NCBI GenBank assembly: GCA_033064195.1
Contig: JARBJD010000031.1
Location: 310,001 to 374,000 of the forward strand
Direction of reading: 5' to 3'
Source of the DNA: Blattamonas nauphoetae
Lineage: Eukaryota > Preaxostyla > Oxymonadida
DNA: 64,000 nucleotides
Translations under genes and position numbers: made by a program
The notes under the pieces: generated by a model
Seen by the model: only the letters and a program-made list of their open reading frames with translations
What the model was told of the DNA's origin: nothing
The model's database searches: none
Shown here: piece after piece, positions 10,901 to 21,906 of the stretch
How positions within the stretch are numbered: position 1 is the first letter of the stretch
Layout of the letters: each line of letters begins with the position of its first letter

Positions 10901-11053
10901 TTGATTGAAAAGTCTTCTCATTCCACCTGTATTGGCAATAAAGACAGAATAAAACAGTTTTCGACCAGTTTTCGGCATTCTGAGTTGATCTGACCCTAAA
11001 AAGAAAACAGGGGTGACACTGACCGAGCCCAAAGGCTCGGTCACGCCAGTATA
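8000..11053. mobile_element. Non-autonomous hAT-family element with gene cargo (hAT-A)
   Basis: Its ends are perfect 18-bp inverted repeats, TATACTGGCGTGACCGAG at the left and its complement at the right. They are flanked by the 8-bp direct repeat GAACGAAA (7992-7999 and 11054-11061), the target duplication length of hAT elements. Inside the right end is the perfect hairpin GACCGAGCC-CAAA-GGCTCGGTC, also present at the left end of the element at 55390. There is no transposase. The interior is an intron-containing minus-strand gene. The shared ends point to mobilisation by a related hAT such as the one at 52517-59697. Confidence 0.85.
8354..10800 (-). CDS. Multi-exon gene carried by hAT-A, function unknown
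   Basis: Minus-strand open stretches join through GT..AG introns. One is 9709-9776 (68 nt), linking ALGALLCTTV to SYSTTAVLTL. Another is 9540-9571 (32 nt), linking PFALSREL to FTIPPLFIVGS. Upstream exons cover about 10385-10750 (LFTLDPGTQQPIIAHAVSRG) and about 9790-10160. The helical, Leu-rich pattern recalls ARM/HEAT-type proteins, but I recognise no family. A stop follows PSPLSQR at 9347. Further minus-strand stretches (8872-9195, then a highly acidic Glu/Lys tail at 8354-8653) could be later exons or a second gene. Retained introns show capture from genomic DNA, not from mRNA. Confidence 0.45.
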
Positions 11054-11242
11054 GAACGAAAGAAACAATGAGTGATTGAATCACTTTTCTTCGAAGCAAT
11101 ATAGTGTCCATGGTTCGAATGGATTGAGATTCTAGCGATTATGGGCCGGATCATACTAATTGCATACACACGTCTCCTTGTTCGTTTTTTCGTGAAGAAA
11201 CAATAACAAATGATGAAAGCAAGAGTTTCAAAAAAAGAGTTT

Positions 11243-11325
11243 CAAAAAAATGAACATGCAGGGATTTGAACCTTCAACACTTGTTTGGACATTTCCCAAT
11301 TTAGTCGTTCATTTCACAAAGATTC
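11243..11325 (-). repeat. SINE-like head fragment
   Basis: The minus strand reads AACGACTAAATTGGGAAATG and then GAAGGTTCAAATCCCTGCAT. This is a diverged copy of the tRNA-like head with its B-box, seen fully at 42714 and 62632. Only the head is recognisable. Confidence 0.6.
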
Positions 11326-11703
11326 CTTTTCGTCTCGCTCTTCTCTCACATCCTTCTTCTGTTCCATCATCGTCCTATCTCCACTCACCACAACTGAGTG
11401 TGATGTCAGCTCTGTCAGAATCGTTGAATATTGTGACATCCTCATCGCATGTCACAGGCCTCGTGCAACCAACAACTGCACCCAACGTTGATCCACTCCA
11501 ATCTTCGTAACATGAAGACAACGAGAAAGTGTTTCTGTCTTGTCCACAACTTCCACAACTCCATCCTTCTCTCCACAGCTCAGTCCACACACTCTGTTCT
11601 CACATGGGATATCTCGGTCTACTTTCTCTTCCAGTCTCTTCTGTGTCTCATTCTGTCGTTTTTCCGTCCAATTGCCGATGTTCAGTGTGTTCCCATTCAG
11701 CCA

Positions 11704-14080
11704 TCAAACAGAAGAGACATGGGCGGTGGGAGCGTCGGCAGCTTCCTCCATCACTTCATATTTCTCCATCTCCATCTCTTGCATCGACATCAGAGCTTCT
11801 TTGTCTTCCTTCTTCCCATTCTTCTTCCTCCACCACACACACACACACACACGGACGAGCAGAATGACAACGAGAAGAGCGACAGCCACGACGATGACCA
11901 GAGGAAGTCACCATTTCATGTTGCCTTTCTGTGATTTGAGACTTTCTCGATTCTGCTTTGTTGGATGATGAATGTCGCGTCGGTCCTTCGTTCTTCTCCG
12001 AAAACCACCCGACCTCGCCATTCCAATTCAGGTTTCAGTGAGCTGAGTGACGACGAGAGGAGAGTGAGTTTGATTGAAGCTTCGGTGAATGAAGTGACCA
12101 AAGAAATGAAGAAGGAAATCACTCACGTCACTCACTCAACAGATACACAACCACTTCAAACACTTCAATAAACAAGCCACACGGAATCAGAGTCGATACT
12201 TCCACTTCGATTTTGTTGAGTCCCTTCATCAGGTGTCATACACAGATGATGATCGTCGAGTATCCCATCTCCTCCTGTCAGACTCCCCACATCGATCGAG
12301 TCATCGTCAGAGCAGATCAGATTTCAGCGAAAAGAGGAGAAGGGCTCGAGTTTTGGAGCGGTGTCCGAATACAGAGTAGACACAATTGAGTCATTTCCTC
12401 ATTTCATGTGGATCACACCCTGCGTGAGATGGATCTGTTTAGTGTCTGACTCATTCATTGAACAGTCTGTCAGTTGGAGTATCCCTGATGTCCAAGAACA
12501 TATATCTTCAAATGCTTCCACAATCCATGCTGGTGACGATTTTGGTCCAGTCAAGATTCCATCTCGCAGAATGATCCTCGCTTGTGTCGCGGAGATGAAG
12601 ACAAACGATGGATCAGAGACTCAATCCACACATCCACATTCCGAAGCTCGAGGAATCCTGTCGCTTCCACAACAATCACTCCAGACATCGCATCCAGAGA
12701 GAATGGCGAAGGAACGATCAGTGATGGTTCAGAACTCGTTCCATTTCGAATCACAACATGCATCCTCCAACAATCCAAATTCCATCCCTCATCATCACTG
12801 AGTCCTGAGTTCACAATCTCAATCGTCGGTCGAACAATCACAAGTCCAGATACAATCTTCCACACCTCTGAGATCGAAGCGCGTGCTCGCGAAAAATCAT
12901 CACATAATTAACTTCCTTGCAATGACGACGAATCGACGAAGACGTTGAACCATGGCTGTCGTTTTCCTGTCACCCCTGAAACACGCTCCAAAAGCAGGAT
13001 GTCTCCATCTTCCTCATTCAGTGGTTTCACTGATGTCACAATGTATTCTGGTTCCAAATCCAGACTTCCATCCCATCCAATCCGAACCTCTTCTGACTTT
13101 CCTTTCGTCAACGACCAGAAACGGATGATCACCCACAGCGTTGAGTTCAGTGTCACGTTGAATTCTGTCGAAACCACCAGATCACTTCCAACCACTTCTA
13201 CAACGCAGCTCGTGTTCAATGTGTTTCCGAACAGGAACTTGATCTCCCTGATGGTGGGAGGATTGGGAACAGAAACCACAATTCCACTGTTCACAGCAAA
13301 GTCATCTCAGTCTCCGTCTTGTTGGAGTGTGCAATCATTCCCACATGCGAGAGTGGAAGCGTCTTGCTCTTTCCCAACCTCAAACACAACCAAACAGTGC
13401 GTCATTCTCAAATGTGGCGGTCAAGACATGTGTCAAGTTCGTCCGATCTTTATCCAGCTGTTCGCTGACACAATCTTCAATGCAAGTTCGTTCAGCTGGA
13501 GTCGAGGACGATGTGTCCGTTGTTTCGAAGTGGATGGGTATGGATCCATGTTGGATGGACTCCATTTCATATTCACTATTAAACTCTCCCTGTCCTTTCC
13601 TTTTCGTTTCGTCTTCTTCAGTCGGATAAAGAATCACAGCAAATCTCTCAAACTCTGCATCCACGTCGGTTGTCAACACAATCTTCTTTTTGTCTCCCGT
13701 TTCTCCTTCCACAGCGACTGACTGCAGGATCAGCTCGTACGTTGAGTTCGCCTTCAGAGCGCGTCCTTCAAATGATATTTCGATTTCAGGCTTTTCTGCG
13801 TGGGTAAATACACTCGCTGTGATTCGCGTCAATCGACTCGGCCCAGAAGGAACAGAGAAGCTAATGTTTTGGTTCACCACTCCTCCAACAACAATCCCAA
13901 TCACGAAATACGTTTCCCACACGACAACACGACAGGCAAGGCGAAGATACTTTGAAGATCTCCTCAGTGTGCGAGAACGACACCGATTCACTTGTCGTTC
14001 GTTGCGTTCGTTCCATTCAGCGTTACTTTCCCTCTCCCTGAGACACATCCCTCGAGGTCTGCTGTGTCCCGCTCTTTCCC
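11704..14080 (-). CDS. Beta-rich surface-type protein with C-terminal membrane anchor, intactness uncertain
   Basis: Minus-strand stretches at about 13380-13900, 12908-13294 and 12551-12865 encode beta-strand-rich sequence with repeated patterns such as ALKANSTYELIL and SEEVRIGWDGSLDL. Next come helix-poor, Val/Ile-rich segments resembling a parallel beta-helix (SGVIVVEATGFLELRNVDV). The last stretch (11704-11905) is a single membrane span (LPLVIVVAVALLVVILLV) with a basic stop-transfer WWRKKNGKK and a short acidic tail ending ADAPTAHVSSV. The order fits an outward-facing adhesin-like protein. A TGA lies just before the membrane span and another between 12908 and 13380. Some could be removed by introns (for example a donor in ALFG), so this is either a spliced gene or a decaying one. 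Confidence 0.4.
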
Positions 14081-14095
14081 TCTTCGATTCCCCCC

Positions 14096-14470
14096 TCACT
14101 CACTTCTTCCATTCCACATTCCCCTGTTCTTTCTCTTTTTTAGTTTTGGGTCAGTTTCAAAGACGAAATGCTCGTTCACAAGCTTCCACCTCTTTCGCTT
14201 TCTTCTCGTCTTGCTTCGCTCGCCACTGTTGTCGTTCTGTTTCGTGTCGTTCCTTCTTCCGTCTTCAACTTCGTCTCCAAATTGCTGGTTCGGTGTCGTT
14301 TCCCCTTCGTTCACTTTTCCTCTTCATCTTCTTCAGCCACAGCTTCTTAATCGTTTTCATTCCCCGTCTCGGCAAACTCATCATCTTAATCATTCTGCGC
14401 ATTCTCTTGCATCTCGTTTTCTTCATCGTTTGATTCTTCTTTTTGGACTAATGCACCAAATGAGTGCGCT
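14096..14470 (-). CDS. Possible exon, highly charged, unknown
   Basis: This minus-strand stretch is rich in Glu, Asp, Lys and Arg (for example SKTRRKRKRWKLV and DPKLKKRKNRG) and is followed by stops. The acidic-then-basic composition suits a nuclear or nucleolar protein tail. It lies between the membrane-anchored surface-type gene and the transporter and may be the end of an unresolved gene. Weak support. Confidence 0.2.
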
Positions 14471-14697
14471 TTGACTTCACTTCCGATTTCTTCGTCTTCA
14501 ACTTGACATTCTTCCAAATCGTCCGCGTCTTCAGCTTTTCAATCATCTTCCTCCTGCAAATATCCATGTTCAGATTCAGCATGCTCATTTCAGGACCCGC
14601 AGCTTCAGGATCTTCATCGTCGAGCTTGTTGTCTCTTCTTTGCAGGTGGAGTCAGGGCGGCTGTCATTTGCGAGCAGAAGCCAGCGATGCTTTGTGG

Positions 14698-16080
14698 TTA
14701 GGCGAGGAGAGCGTCCTTCTCCTTCGGCTGGTGCAGCAGCATCGACCAAACCCAAAATTGGTGGAATTGGCGAAGAAGGACGGGAAGAGAAAGAGGGAGG
14801 CGGATGAGGCTCAGTGCGGTGAGGATGTTGATGATTGTTGTGACCGTTGCGCAGATGACAAGGGAAGCCAACATTTCGTTGCGAAGGACAAACAGAGACG
14901 TGAAGCAGCAGACGAGCACGAGGCCAGACACTGCCACTATTCGCCCGACTGTGTTCATCGTGGTGTGGAAGGAGTTGGAGATGTGGGCCTTGGAGAGCGG
15001 ACACGAGAGACTGACTTCAATTGGTGCTGATTGCTGAGATTCTTTCATCCCATTTTGGATTGGCTTCGCAAGGACGCACGAATGGAGAGGGATACGTTCC
15101 CCATCGCGAAATCGACGAAGAATGAAGAGAGAATAGTCCGCAGAAATTGCGACTGCAGCAGCTAAGAGAACAGCAGGAGCAAATGTGACGACTTTGAGAA
15201 CGTATGCTGCGAAGAAATACGTGATGAAGAGAGAGACTGCTGCGACAGTAAAACTGTTGAAGATGGCCAGGAGAAAGAGTCGGATAGAGCGGAAGGGCCA
15301 GAGGAGGATGACGAGAGCGAATGGAATCACGATAATGCACATTTTGAGAACATCCTCAAAGATGCCTAAATCGCAATGATTTCAGTAGAAATTTCAAACT
15401 GTTCTTGGCATCTCGGAAAAACTCACTCATTCCCAGAAGACCAGCAGAGAGTTGTGCTCTTTCAGCAGGTGAACACGCAGATTTGTATTCGGAATCAAAC
15501 ATCTTGTGAAGGACTTCAAAATCCTGAGCGAGTTTCTTTCCCACATGTTCGAACTCAATGACGATAATAGGTGAATGTCCATTCAGAGAGATCGTTGATG
15601 CTTGCATAACCATGTTGTCGGATAAACAGGACCTCATCAGCGGGGTGTGAAGAAGTTGGGCCTTATCATCGGCTTCAGAGTGTTCAATTCTGGTCTCAAA
15701 TTGCACAGAAAAGGCTTCAAGGCAATGAACATCAAGGATAGAGCTGTTGTCGCGGGCATGGAAAAATGCGTAAGCAAGGCCTTGCTGTGGGTGGAAAGGG
15801 AAAAATCTTCCAAAATTTTGTGACCTTCCAATCCTTATGTTCCTCTCGGTGCATCAATCGCATTCGTTATTTTAGAATAGTGACAAAACAAGAGATGAAA
15901 CTGGGCGAAGAGTTTTGGACCAAAAACACATCCAGTGGCAAAGAGAATAATCCAAACAAGAACGATTGGAATTCGACAACTGGAAATGACTTTCAGAGAT
16001 CGTTGTAACACGATTAGGCCATAAAAAAAGAGACCCGATTTGAAATGTCAGGCCTAGCAGATGTTGATGACCAGATTTCA
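14698..16080 (-). CDS. RND/MMPL (Patched-like) membrane transporter
   Basis: An N-terminal membrane span at about 15900-15990 (IPIVLVWIILFATGCVFGPK) is followed by a luminal segment LAYAFFHARDNSSIL, as in MMPL proteins. An exon at 15427-15760 is joined by a 61-nt GT..AG intron (15366-15426) to a multi-span block starting SIFEDVLKMCIIVIPFALVI. That block carries the family signature AISADYSLFILRRFRDGER and, further on, TVGRIVAVSGLVLVCC, matching the GxDYxLFLxxRYRE and TGxxVxxSG motifs. A further intron near 15865-15910 is needed to join the first two blocks. The start exon is not resolved. This is roughly one RND half; the second half is not evident, so the protein may be short. Family members export lipids or sterol-like substrates using ion gradients. 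Confidence 0.65.
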
Positions 16081-16082
16081 TC

Positions 16083-16836
16083 CGTATTCATGTATATTGA
16101 TCCAGTTCGTCCAAATTCCGGACACATTTTCCCAGTAATCAACCTGTCAGAAGCTTTTTCTTTGAGATGAGAATAGCTTCTTACACATCAATGGCCACGA
16201 ATCAACAACTCGAAAAAGAAATGGGAACAACAAAAAGAATGAATCTGGAAGAGGCGCCTGCTGAAACGACACAATTTCAGAGATTCTTGAGAGATTTCTC
16301 TCCTCAATTCACCACAAGGAAGTGACATGAAGAAATCTGGGAGGCAAGTCATTCAGACTCCTCCTTTTTGTAATAGTGAATCGACGGCGCTGTTTTCCCA
16401 ATCCTCCTTGTGCTTCAATTTGAGAGAGGATTGTTGGAGATTGTGATAGGGCAGTTTCTCGCCCGCTGTATTTGGACAATTATGAATGTGGGATTGTTGT
16501 GATTGATCTTCTTCTATCGACATTTCAGTATGTTCGACAAATCAGCACCATTCGAGATGTTGATTTCTCGTTGTTTGTTTGACCTCCCTCTTCATCATCT
16601 CTTCTCTTATTGTGAGCTATTCATCCTTTTATTCTGGTAAAAGAACCAAAACAGTCTTCGGTGGACGAGATTTCAGCAGAGACTGTTTCAAACAACGAAT
16701 TTGGGGGCGATCCTCATCTGGAAAAGTCAACTGCGAAGTGTCGTTTCGTCAACAACGGTCGATATACGGTCCCAAAGTTTCTTAATGCGTATGTCTCGTT
16801 CTCAATAAAACATCTCTGAGATTATTTTTTCCATAG
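16083..16836. other. No gene recognised
   Basis: There are only short open frames with no recognisable motif and no clear repeat. It may hold the promoter and first exon of the transporter to its left. Confidence 0.5.
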
Positions 16837-17149
16837 ATGCTTGGGGGTTCCGTTTTCGCGTTCGAGTCAGTTTTGACCGCCAAACCCAAAATCGTATTTA
16901 GCTGTAAGCTGAGTCAAACACTCTCTGTCATGCTGGTTTTGATAAACAATCTTTCCACAATTGCCGAAATTTTCTGTATATGCTATTATTTATCGAAATG
17001 CACGACAAACTTTTTTCTCATTGTTTCATCTCCTGGACTTCTGAAATCGAATTTTCACAGCTCAACCAAAGGATTCATGCTATTTATATTGATTCGGTTG
17101 GGTCATCCTCGTCCAGTTTTCGACATCTGTTCAGCAGAATTTGTTTAAA

Positions 17150-18015
17150 TGCCGAATTACACTCCAAACATTTCGACATTGTTTCTCTTCTATCTTTGGG
17201 TACTTCTCACCAAGGCTCGATGAACACTGCCTTTGGTCCGCATGTATTCGAATTGGTCCAACTTCATGCCTCCCAACTTGTGATTCAGTCTGAAATCGTC
17301 TCACATTATTCGATCAGTGATTTTCTGGTTTGTCCGACCTTCAAACCAATGCAAGATGGTCGGATGCGCTTTTCACGGATGTGTGGGTTCGTCAGTGCTC
17401 AATATTTGTCTGGTTACCATCGGATGGATCGACGCCTCGCAGCGGAAGCTCATCCAAGACGTCTCAATCATTCCGAAGAATGCGCAGTCGAAAACAAGCT
17501 CGTCAGCATCTCCCCTCCCACCCTCATTCGCTTCGTGTTTATGCAAGCATCTCAAACACCTCTTGTCACTCACGACGAGAAGAGCATCGTGTGTTCTTTT
17601 GAAGCTGCATCTGGAAGTCTCCTCGTATCGTTGGAAGCGCCGTCTGCAGGCACAATCATCGCTGCGTCTCTGTGTGCTCGGATTGACATGCTCGTCGTTG
17701 CAACAAGTGGTGGGATGGTTTTGGCGTGGAATGTCTTCACTGCCACGCTGATGCTCAATCTGGACAGGCGAAAGGAAAGAGTGGCTGTGGACAGCACAAA
17801 CGACATCATGCCCTCATCCAGACACATCCAACTGTAGACACACCACTCAACAAACGATATTCCTGCCATCCACCGCATGATTCCCATCCACGCCCACAGC
17901 ACAACTGGCCGAGTTGTGTGTGTCGGCCCTCGGTCGTTGGTCTCGATTCTGAATGCTTGCAGTACCGCACTCACAGATTCCTCGCAAGCCCCGCAATCTG
18001 CTCAGAAAGAAGGCT
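17150..18015 (+). CDS. Possible beta-propeller (WD40-like) protein, partial
   Basis: Plus-strand stretches show propeller-like strands: a hydrophobic block ending CSIFVWL, then LVTHDEKSIVCSFEAASGSL and VVATSGGMVLAWNVFTATLM. After a frame change that an intron could provide comes HSTTGRVVCVGPRSLVSIL. Alternating GG/W strands about 40 residues apart are typical of WD40 repeats, but the Trp-Asp dipeptide is missing. The gene ends at or just before the SINE-like copy at 18057. Its 5' end is not resolved (an open stretch starts near 16837). Function unknown. Confidence 0.3.
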
Positions 18016-18056
18016 AGCTGTGGAGAGAGATGTATCGCGAGTGGCATTCGAAACAT

Positions 18057-18470
18057 GGGCTTTACTAAATGTCCGACTAAGATTGATAAATGTACGACTT
18101 GGAGTTCAAGGTTCAAATCCCCTTCAGTTTTATTTTTTATTTTCCTTTTTTGAAACTATTCTTCTCGTCGTGAAACACTGTTTACTGAAGAGAGAAGTCA
18201 AAGAGGAAAGTGGCACGCGAGGATGCAATGATCTGGCCCGTTATGAATTATTGTCTTGGACTGTTGAACACTGGAGAGCCCCAATGACGTGTGAAAAGGA
18301 CTTTACTCACTCGATGTGTGTTTGTTTCACCGTTTTACAACTTTTGTATCTTATCAGATCCTCAGGTTCCTTGTCTCCTTCGACAAACAGAAAGACCAAA
18401 ACAAACAAGATGACGAAACAATCCATCGTCCGCTAATATCACTTTTTTCTGACTCTTCCATCAGTCTCGT
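18057..18470 (+). repeat. SINE-like repeat with tRNA-like head, copy 2
   Basis: It starts GGGCTTTACTAAATGTCCGA, carries B-box GGTTCAAATCCCC and then the same body as copies 1 and 3 (for example GGTTCCTTGTCTCCTTCGAC, diverging). It sits between two plus-strand genes. Divergence from copies 1 and 3 is visible throughout, so this is an independent insertion. Confidence 0.75.
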
Positions 18471-18479
18471 TCCACTCAC

Positions 18480-21400
18480 ATCATTCACGTCAGGTTCGTC
18501 GCACCCATCGCGTCTCGCTCGAATTGCTCGTGTCCAAAACAACACGTTTGTGAGATGTCTGCTTCCTCTCGTCAAAGCATCCCCGTTCGACCTCAACGCG
18601 AGTGCCCACAATCTCCAGCAGCTCGGAATCGGATTCAACCGCAGCTTCTCTGACGGCTTCAGCGATTCCGTCTCGCCCTCTGTGCTTCCTGGAGACAGTC
18701 GCCCTTCACAGAAAGGCCCGCTCGAATGGCATGTCGACTCGGGTCTCTACGCTCTCCTCGAAACAGACCCGCGGTCGTCCTTCTCGTGCTGCTCCGTGTT
18801 TGCTGATCAAAACTAAGCACCGTCGCCCACTCCGAACTCCCTCCCGTTCCACGCCTCACTTCCGATGATGACGCAAAAGGAGGAAATCCAGCGATGGATT
18901 GTGATTCTCACGCTCGTCTCACTTCAACTCGTCCTTCAAGTGGCACAAGCTGCATCTGCCGTTCGTCCACGGTCGGACACTGCGCGGGTTGGCCTTCATG
19001 ACGCCCTTCATCCTCGACCATCTTCCCGAAGAGGAGAGTGTGAGGGTTGGTCTTCTCCAGTCAGTCGCGCTGTCTCTCCACCATCTCCTCTGCTTCTCTC
19101 TCACCCCGTTCGACTTCCTCAACGCGCATCTCGTCTCGATCGGGTTCCATCTGTCGTGTTCTCCGGGACATCACTCTCCTCTTCACCTCGCTGTTGGCAA
19201 GCTCATCGTTCAGATTTCTCTTCGGCTTCTTCATCCGGCTCGTTCTCCCTCTGGTCTCTCTCCACTGCCCCTGCCCCCCTCTCCGACAGACCATCTCAGC
19301 CACTCTGCTCGTCTTCTTCGCGTCCATCTTGGATTCAGCTTCGGGCTTCTTCCACACACTCCCTTCGGACATTCTGTCGTCGCTGTTTGGTGTCCTCTCC
19401 GAAGTCCTCACCATCATCGCTCCTCCACCAGCATCGAAGGAGCAATCCCTCTCGCGCCTCACCATTCCCGTCGACCCCCACAACGCCCTGTGAGTCAATC
19501 GTCCCCTCTTCCGTCTCTGGTCAGACTGAAAGAGTCGCCGAGTCCTTTCCCATCGTCGTCCAGCCGCTTTCCGATGGTACGTGCGAGGCAGAGCGAGTTC
19601 GCCGCTTTCTTCCCGTCGTTGCTGTTTGCGGTGGAGGACAGAGTTGGCGTTGCGGATTCTGACTTCCGAACGATACTCATCCACACAACTTCTTAGATCG
19701 CTGCGAATGCATTCAATTCCGCCGAGACAACGGGAACGCGGGACGAGACTCACTCCCACGATGTGTTCAGTTAGCAGCTCAGCACCATTCGGACCCATTT
19801 TCGAGTTCCTTTCCGTGCTCAGAGTTGCGAAGCCCGGTCGCTGTCCCGCTCATCGACGGCCTCGTCAACAGTCCGTCGTCGTCCTTCGTCATCTCCAAAT
19901 CGGGACACGCAACTCCGATTGACGTCTGGAACGATCTGCAGGTCATCATCCAGTGGAAGAACGAATCAATCACAGCAACACTGGAGGACAACACCCTCCC
20001 CGTGAAGGGCAGGGACAGAAAGGAAAGCGAATCGTTTCTGTCCGTCACTCGTCTCACGTCATCCACAGCATCATCGATCAGCGCGCAGATGTGCCTCCCT
20101 CGGCTGTCTAGGACACGCCGAACGTGTCGCTCTCTTCAACAAAAGTGGAGATGTTGAACCTTCTGATGATGCTGACCTGCTGCCCCTCGGTGGAGGGCTC
20201 ATCCTGTCTGGTGGAGGTGAGTGTGTGGCTGTGCGTATTTGCGATAAGTGGGATACATTCGGAGTGGGTGACCTTGGAAGGCGAGCCATTCGGAGATGAT
20301 AATCTTCGTTGAGGGAGACGAAGAATGTCGATGGAAGGGGCGTGAGTCGGGTTGTGTTGGCAGAGAGTGTCAGATTGGAGCGACGAGGAGTGAGGAGCTC
20401 TCGTTGAGGAGAGAGGATCGATCGCGATTGTCGACGGAGAGGAGTGACAGTGAGAGGCCGCACTTCTGTTCAACCTTCTGTGTGGGATGAAGTGAGACTT
20501 TGCGATGAGGTGCGAGGTGGTTGGAAGGTGGTCGCGCTGGATACTTGGAGAGGTGGCAGCTGACGTGATGGAGTGTCATTCTTTGAGGTTCGTTCGTCTC
20601 TCCATCCATTCCTCCTTCTCTCCCCTCAACCGTTTTCAACGGGCATCCTGAGAATCGTGACGACGATCGACAAACAATCGGAAGCAACTCCCACTCCAGT
20701 CACCACCGCTCGATCGGACGACATAATTGGAATGCCATTCGTCTGACGAAAAGGATTCCCACTCACCCTCGTTTCTTCCATCCGACTGTTCTCAAACCAC
20801 ACTCTGCACACCCCCGACGACGCCACCACAACCACGCCTCCTCCTTCGCTCCCCACACTCCAGCCTTATTCACTCCCACAAACAACACCACCTCCATTTG
20901 CCAGGTATTCCATCCAACAAGAGGAGATGAACACGGATTGCTCGAATGTCCCCACTTCTCCACTTCCACAAAATCACTCACACTCACATCTGAAGAAGAG
21001 GCTGCGACCGACGACCAGAAAGAGGAGAGAAGTGCAACGACCACAAGACCACTCCGCCCTTCTCCTCTCAACGAGGACAGCCTGCTTATCCTGTCGGATA
21101 TCCACTCCTCAGTCTCCCACGCTTCCCATTCCATCCTTCGCATGATCTCCATTGTACTCTGTGCTGAATGTGCACGAATTGACATGGAATACCACTTCAC
21201 TGCCCTCCTCTCCATCTCCCAGCCAAATCCTCCCTCCTCGCCAGGGCAACAGATTACAACAGGATGAAGGAAAGGAGCATCGTGGCTGGAGAGGGAACTC
21301 CTCATCCAACAGCCCTTCCACAACTCTCCACCTTGACTCTTTCGATCGTTTGTTCGTCAGTGGTGCTTGTCCCGGACATGGTGACTATTGAGGGAAGAGC

Positions 21401-21655
21401 AGAAGAATCTCGGCGGACGGAGGAAGAGAATCGGGACTTTCTGAGAGAGATGCAGACACTCCTCTCGCAGACGACGAAGGAGGGTGTCGCCATTGACGTT
21501 CCACTGTGTATCGACCATGTGGTGCATGTGAACGAGCTCTGAGGGTCTGTTTTCGTTATTCGTGTCGGAGAAGAGCGAGGACGAGAAGAAACGAGAAGCG
21601 CAGGACTCACAGAAAGAAGATGAATCGGAGCCCGAGTGAGGAAGATGGGAAGGGA
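18480..21655 (+). CDS. Long multi-exon gene or genes, function unknown
   Basis: Coding-like plus-strand stretches follow each other in changing frames. Among them are NTFVRCLLPLVKASPFDLNA (near 18540), HGRTLRGLAFMTPFILDHLP (near 18970) and RDITLLFTSLLASSSFRFLF (near 19160). Later stretches are VAVPLIDGLVNSPSSSFVIS (near 19840), LLECPHFSTSTKSLTLTSEE (near 20940), DMVTIEGRAEESRRTEEENR (near 21375) and an acidic tail ending KEDESEPE with TGA near 21636. The middle part looks helical and Leu-rich. I recognise no domain. Frame changes are too frequent to place every intron by eye, and some may be real frameshifts. It may be more than one gene. Confidence 0.3.
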
Positions 21656-21906
21656 AATATTCAGGAAATGCCTGTTTTCAATGACAAAGATTGAAGAAAA
21701 TGAAACTGTAAGTGAGAGAGTACCGAATTATTTGTCCACGAGCATCAACTTCATGAAGAATTGTGAGAATGATCGTATTATTCGAAAAGCAACGGCAGGA
21801 GAAAGTTAAGGAGATGAACAATTCACTTCTTAATTGAGGTATCTTCTCTCCCTTCAAGAAAAACATGTCACAGGTCCGACCTAATCTCAGTGAAGTGGAG
21901 CGTTGA

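Noticed and set aside
19061-19798. 245-residue Arg/Glu-rich minus-strand frame
   Set aside because: Composition mirrors the plus-strand coding stretches (Ser/Leu/Pro) and shows no motif; treated as a shadow.
20763-21323. 186-residue minus-strand frame with many Trp and Gly
   Set aside because: It overlaps better-supported plus-strand stretches and has no recognisable domain.
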